Below are positions 21,304-23,693 of a stretch of 23,693 bases of DNA, piece by piece. A model generated the notes under the pieces. That model made no database searches. It had not been told where the DNA came from and saw only the letters and a program-made list of their open reading frames with translations. Where the stretch lies: NCBI GenBank assembly GCA_944349915.1, contig CALVNU010000007.1:1-23693 (forward strand), in the 5' to 3' direction. This stretch comes from an uncultured Clostridia bacterium (GTDB lineage Bacteria; Bacillota; Clostridia; Christensenellales; UBA1242). A program made the translations under genes and the position numbers. Numbering within the stretch: position 1 is the stretch's first letter; every line of letters begins with the position of its first letter.

Positions 21304-23148
21304 TTATTTTTCCTCGTAATATTCATTAAAATGTCTTATATAATTTGATCCAAGCTTATGTTCCAAAATTTTATTAAACTGTTCCATAATTCTTTGAGTA
21401 ACTGCTTCCTCTGTTGTTTCTTGTTGATATTGTGTTAATTTTTCATATAATTCTTGCTTTTTTACTTGATTATTTTTATCATCACTATTTTCAAAATCTT
21501 TAATCTCTTCCAAAATCTCTTTATATTGGCGGTCCATGTCTGTATATTCCGTTATAATGATACAAACAATCTTTTTAATAATATCATAAATATCCTTATA
21601 GGCACGATGATAGTCCGATATCTTTGTACTTTGTTTTGTACTAGTATAGAATATACCCATAACGTTACGCACGATGTTTTCTATGTCTTCTTCACTCTTG
21701 TTGCTAGAATCGTATTTTTTTAGCACTATTTTTATTATCATATTAAGTGTTTTTTTATTTTTTTCACCCATTTTTTCCGAATAAATCTCTTTTATATAAT
21801 CGGCAGTTCTTGGATGAGCATAAGGAGGAGCAAAATCATGATGCATTTTTATAACAGCACCCATTAAATTAGCCACCTTGGCAGGAGTAAGAGTGTTTGA
21901 TTTAGGTGTTTTTAGTATTCCTGTACTATCACCAGGGTTTTCTGTACCGTCACCAGGGTTTTCTGTGCCATCATGGTTTTCTTCCGGGGGATGTGGTTTT
22001 ACTATGTCATCACCTTCTGGAGGAGTTGGAGCAGTAGGAGCAAGTTCAACTTCTTTTCCAGAAATATCTTTTGAAATATCTTTGATGGTTTCAAGCAATT
22101 TTTCATTCATTGGTATATGCTTTAAAAAGTCGCTCAAGGGGTCTGCGATAGCAAAAAGTATTTTGTCATCAAGTTCTTTATCAAGTTGCAAGCAAACTGT
22201 TAAGAAAACAGCAAGTTTTATTAATGGTTGTGCATAAATTACTGGCACTTCTATGTTCTCAAAGGCAGAGTCAATGTCGTCGTAGTGGGCATTAAAATAA
22301 TCTTCTACTTTATTATCAATCTCATCAAGTGCAAATTTTAAAAGATTTGAGTTTTCTTCTAAATCAAAGCCCTTTATGGCATCGGCAATAGAAAGCTCTC
22401 CTTCAACATTGCTAGCGTTTTTGATAAGGAGTTTTGAAACGGCGTCTTTATAATATCTTAAAGGATGGCGATCTCCAGTGTTACAATAAATTGTGTTAAG
22501 GCTATGATTATTAACAAGTTCCTCTTTTATTCTTGCATTATTTATCAACTCTCTTACTTCACTTACTTTGTCTGGGCATTTGCTTTGAATAGTCGACAAA
22601 ATCTCTTTTGGCATTTTAAAATCATCATCTTTAAGAGGATTAAGATTTTGATCAAACGATTCTGTTGCAAGAATAAGTTTTTGGGCAACATCAAAAAATT
22701 TCTTGATTTGCGCTTGATCTATATCCAAAAGTGTTACAAGACAAGCGCTTATAACTGCAATATCAAATTGTTCAGGTTTGGTGTAAAACATATTTATATT
22801 GGCAATAAATTTGTCTACAACAGAGTTATCTAAACTTGCGCAAGCGGTTCTCAAAACCTCTTCTCTTTTTTCACTATCGGAAACACTTGTGCGCAAACTC
22901 TCTTCAATATCACCAATTTCTTTTTCAATTTTCTCCCTTTCTCTTCTTCCAATAGAATTAGGGATTACTTTAGTATAAAGTTCTGCGTAATAGTCTCCGT
23001 ATGAATTATTTACTTCCCTGTCAAGCAATGAAACAAAGTTTGTTTCATAGAAAAGTCTTTTATCGCAAAGCTCATTTATGCAGGCTGCTTGAAAGCCTGT
23101 TGGATTTGAAAATAAAGCCTCCACAATGTTTTTTAATTTTTCGTTCAT
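21304..23148 (-). CDS. Unrecognised two-domain cytosolic protein, 614 residues
   Basis: I do not recognise this protein. It has no signal peptide or membrane helix. Residues 1 to about 370 are helical and acidic. A Pro/Gly/Glu-rich linker of about 55 residues follows, rich in PTAPTPPE and carrying a DGTENPG repeat. A second helical, Lys/Glu-rich domain (about 425-614) has a coiled-coil-like end. The start at 23148 is excellent: AGGAGG (23159-23154) five bases upstream and a near-perfect promoter before it. The strong expression signals and the unit ended by a bidirectional terminator imply a functional single gene. The linked-domain layout suggests a scaffold or effector, but no catalytic motif stands out. 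Its composition matches its neighbours. Confidence 0.85.
   Translation of the reverse strand: MNEKLKNIVEALFSNPTGFQAACINELCDKRLFYETNFVSLLDREVNNSYGDYYAELYTKVIPNSIGRREREKIEKEIGDIEESLRTSVSDSEKREEVLRTACASLDNSVVDKFIANINMFYTKPEQFDIAVISACLVTLLDIDQAQIKKFFDVAQKLILATESFDQNLNPLKDDDFKMPKEILSTIQSKCPDKVSEVRELINNARIKEELVNNHSLNTIYCNTGDRHPLRYYKDAVSKLLIKNASNVEGELSIADAIKGFDLEENSNLLKFALDEIDNKVEDYFNAHYDDIDSAFENIEVPVIYAQPLIKLAVFLTVCLQLDKELDDKILFAIADPLSDFLKHIPMNEKLLETIKDISKDISGKEVELAPTAPTPPEGDDIVKPHPPEENHDGTENPGDGTENPGDSTGILKTPKSNTLTPAKVANLMGAVIKMHHDFAPPYAHPRTADYIKEIYSEKMGEKNKKTLNMIIKIVLKKYDSSNKSEEDIENIVRNVMGIFYTSTKQSTKISDYHRAYKDIYDIIKKIVCIIITEYTDMDRQYKEILEEIKDFENSDDKNNQVKKQELYEKLTQYQQETTEEAVTQRIMEQFNKILEHKLGSNYIRHFNEYYEEK
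21930..21971 (-). repeat. Tandem 21-bp coding repeat (DGTENPG)
   Basis: Two 21-base copies (21930-21950 and 21951-21971) differ at only a couple of bases and encode DGTENPG twice in the linker of the 614-residue protein. A third, diverged copy (GDSTG) follows in the protein. Whole-codon units keep the frame if the copy number changes. Confidence 0.8.
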
Positions 23149-23183
23149 ATTTTCCTCCTATGAGAAATATTTTTTACTAGCAT

Positions 23184-23212
23184 ATTATATCATTTTTATT
23201 TGTATTTTTCAA
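23184..23212 (-). promoter_or_regulatory. Promoter of the 614-residue gene
   Basis: On the minus strand TTGAAA (23212-23207), exactly 17 bases, then TATAAT (23189-23184) preceded by TGA, so both an extended and a classic promoter. The predicted leader is about 30 bases and holds the AGGAGG site. Confidence 0.85.
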
Positions 23213-23222
23213 TAGCAAATTT

Positions 23223-23250
23223 AAAAAAAATGGGCAAAATCCCATTTTTT
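23223..23250 (-). terminator. Intrinsic terminator of the metallo-hydrolase gene
   Basis: AAAAAATGGG (23225-23234) pairs with CCCATTTTTT (23241-23250) around a six-base loop. On the minus strand it is followed by an eight-T run, about 45 bases after the stop of the partial gene. Confidence 0.85.
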
Positions 23251-23295
23251 ATATGATTATATACGAAATTTTGCCCCAAATATACACTATTTTAT

Positions 23296-23693
23296 TTATT
23301 TTAGCCTAAAAATTGTGCCGATATTTGTGGTTGCAACATCAATTTTTACATCTCTTCCTTCTTCTACGCCGTCTTTTTGTAGCAATCTGCAAATAGTGGA
23401 ATAAGCAAGTGATGGAGAGTTGTTTTCTTTGCTTAAGTGGGCAAGAACAAATTGTCTAGTACCGCTAAAAGCCAGTCGCTCTAGGCCTTCACCGCTGTCA
23501 ACATTTGACAAATGTCCATTCGGTCCATCTATTCTGCGTTTTAATGAAAGTGGATATTTGACTCCTTTATAGAGCATATCTCTGTCATAGTTTGCTTCTA
23601 TATATACAAGCCTGCTTCCTGCAATTTTTGATAAGATTTTGTCGTTAAGGTGCCCAAGGTCTGTAACTATTGCAATTTTTTTGTTTCCTTCTT
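23296..23693 (-). CDS. MBL-fold metallo-hydrolase of the YycJ/WalJ (VicX) type, C-terminal part
   Basis: The gene runs off the right edge, so only about the last 132 residues are visible. The reading frame stays open to position 23693, and the ATG at 23577 is internal. Visible motifs fit YycJ/WalJ: IAIVTDLGHLND (metal-binding His), a short EANYDRDML segment where the family has 'EANHD', then RRIDGPNGHLSN and the near-C-terminal HLSKENNSPSLAY with its conserved His. The family is a metallo-beta-lactamase-fold exonuclease/phosphodiesterase, often encoded in the walRK operon of Firmicutes. The HxHxDH motif would lie outside the window. A terminator follows. I cannot see whether walRK is upstream. 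Confidence 0.88.
   Translation of the reverse strand, partial: EGNKKIAIVTDLGHLNDKILSKIAGSRLVYIEANYDRDMLYKGVKYPLSLKRRIDGPNGHLSNVDSGEGLERLAFSGTRQFVLAHLSKENNSPSLAYSTICRLLQKDGVEEGRDVKIDVATTNIGTIFRLK

Overview
The window looks like chromosomal DNA of a low-GC Bacillota (Firmicutes), probably an uncultivated Clostridia-like lineage. This rests on the strongly AT-rich sequence, AddAB in place of RecBCD, a long (544-residue) glutamyl-tRNA synthetase, AGGAGG-type ribosome binding sites, Bacillus-type promoters and a YycJ/WalJ-type hydrolase. TGA is used as a normal stop (addB, typA, ogt), so this is not a Mycoplasma-type code. No phage, insertion sequence, CRISPR array or rRNA was seen.

Layout. (1) 1-2034: a tRNA-Ser(UGA) on the minus strand with its own promoter, a long AT-rich gap, then two unrecognised genes that converge and share their stop region. 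(2) 2035-9170: a small protein with two Myb/SANT-like repeats and a coiled coil (RsfA-like), ended by a terminator whose loop runs up to the stop codon. It is followed by the addB-addA double-strand-break repair operon, whose start appears leaderless. (3) 9331-11890: a single-gene unit for an 823-residue protein with three membrane segments, a long coiled coil, five exact Asn/Asp-Gly heptads, two AT-hooks and a histone-H1-like Lys/Ala/Ser/Pro tail. I regard it as the most unusual product here. (4) 12187-17870: two promoters, then a tight plus-strand array: typA (BipA GTPase), a two-helix membrane protein, dnaB (replicative helicase), a membrane-anchored extracytoplasmic protein and a lipoprotein. 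(5) 17880-20067: gltX with its own promoter, then a 65-residue small protein. (6) 20321-21286: three 30-bp tandem copies of an extended -10 promoter, tRNA-Gly(CCC), ogt starting only three bases after the tRNA CCA, then tRNA-Pro(CGG) and a bidirectional terminator. (7) 21304-23693, minus strand: an unrecognised 614-residue cytosolic protein and the C-terminal part of a YycJ/WalJ-like metallo-hydrolase cut by the window edge.

How the parts relate. Most genes are housekeeping: recombination repair, alkylation repair, translation, replication. The least ordinary themes are the candidate membrane-to-nucleoid tether and a repeated tendency to start translation without a Shine-Dalgarno sequence. 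In four genes (the 275-residue gene, addB, the 65-residue gene and ogt) either a -10-like box or a tRNA 3' end sits within a few bases of the start codon. Function calls for the recognised families rest on motifs visible in the sequence. All promoter, leaderless and tether statements are inference.
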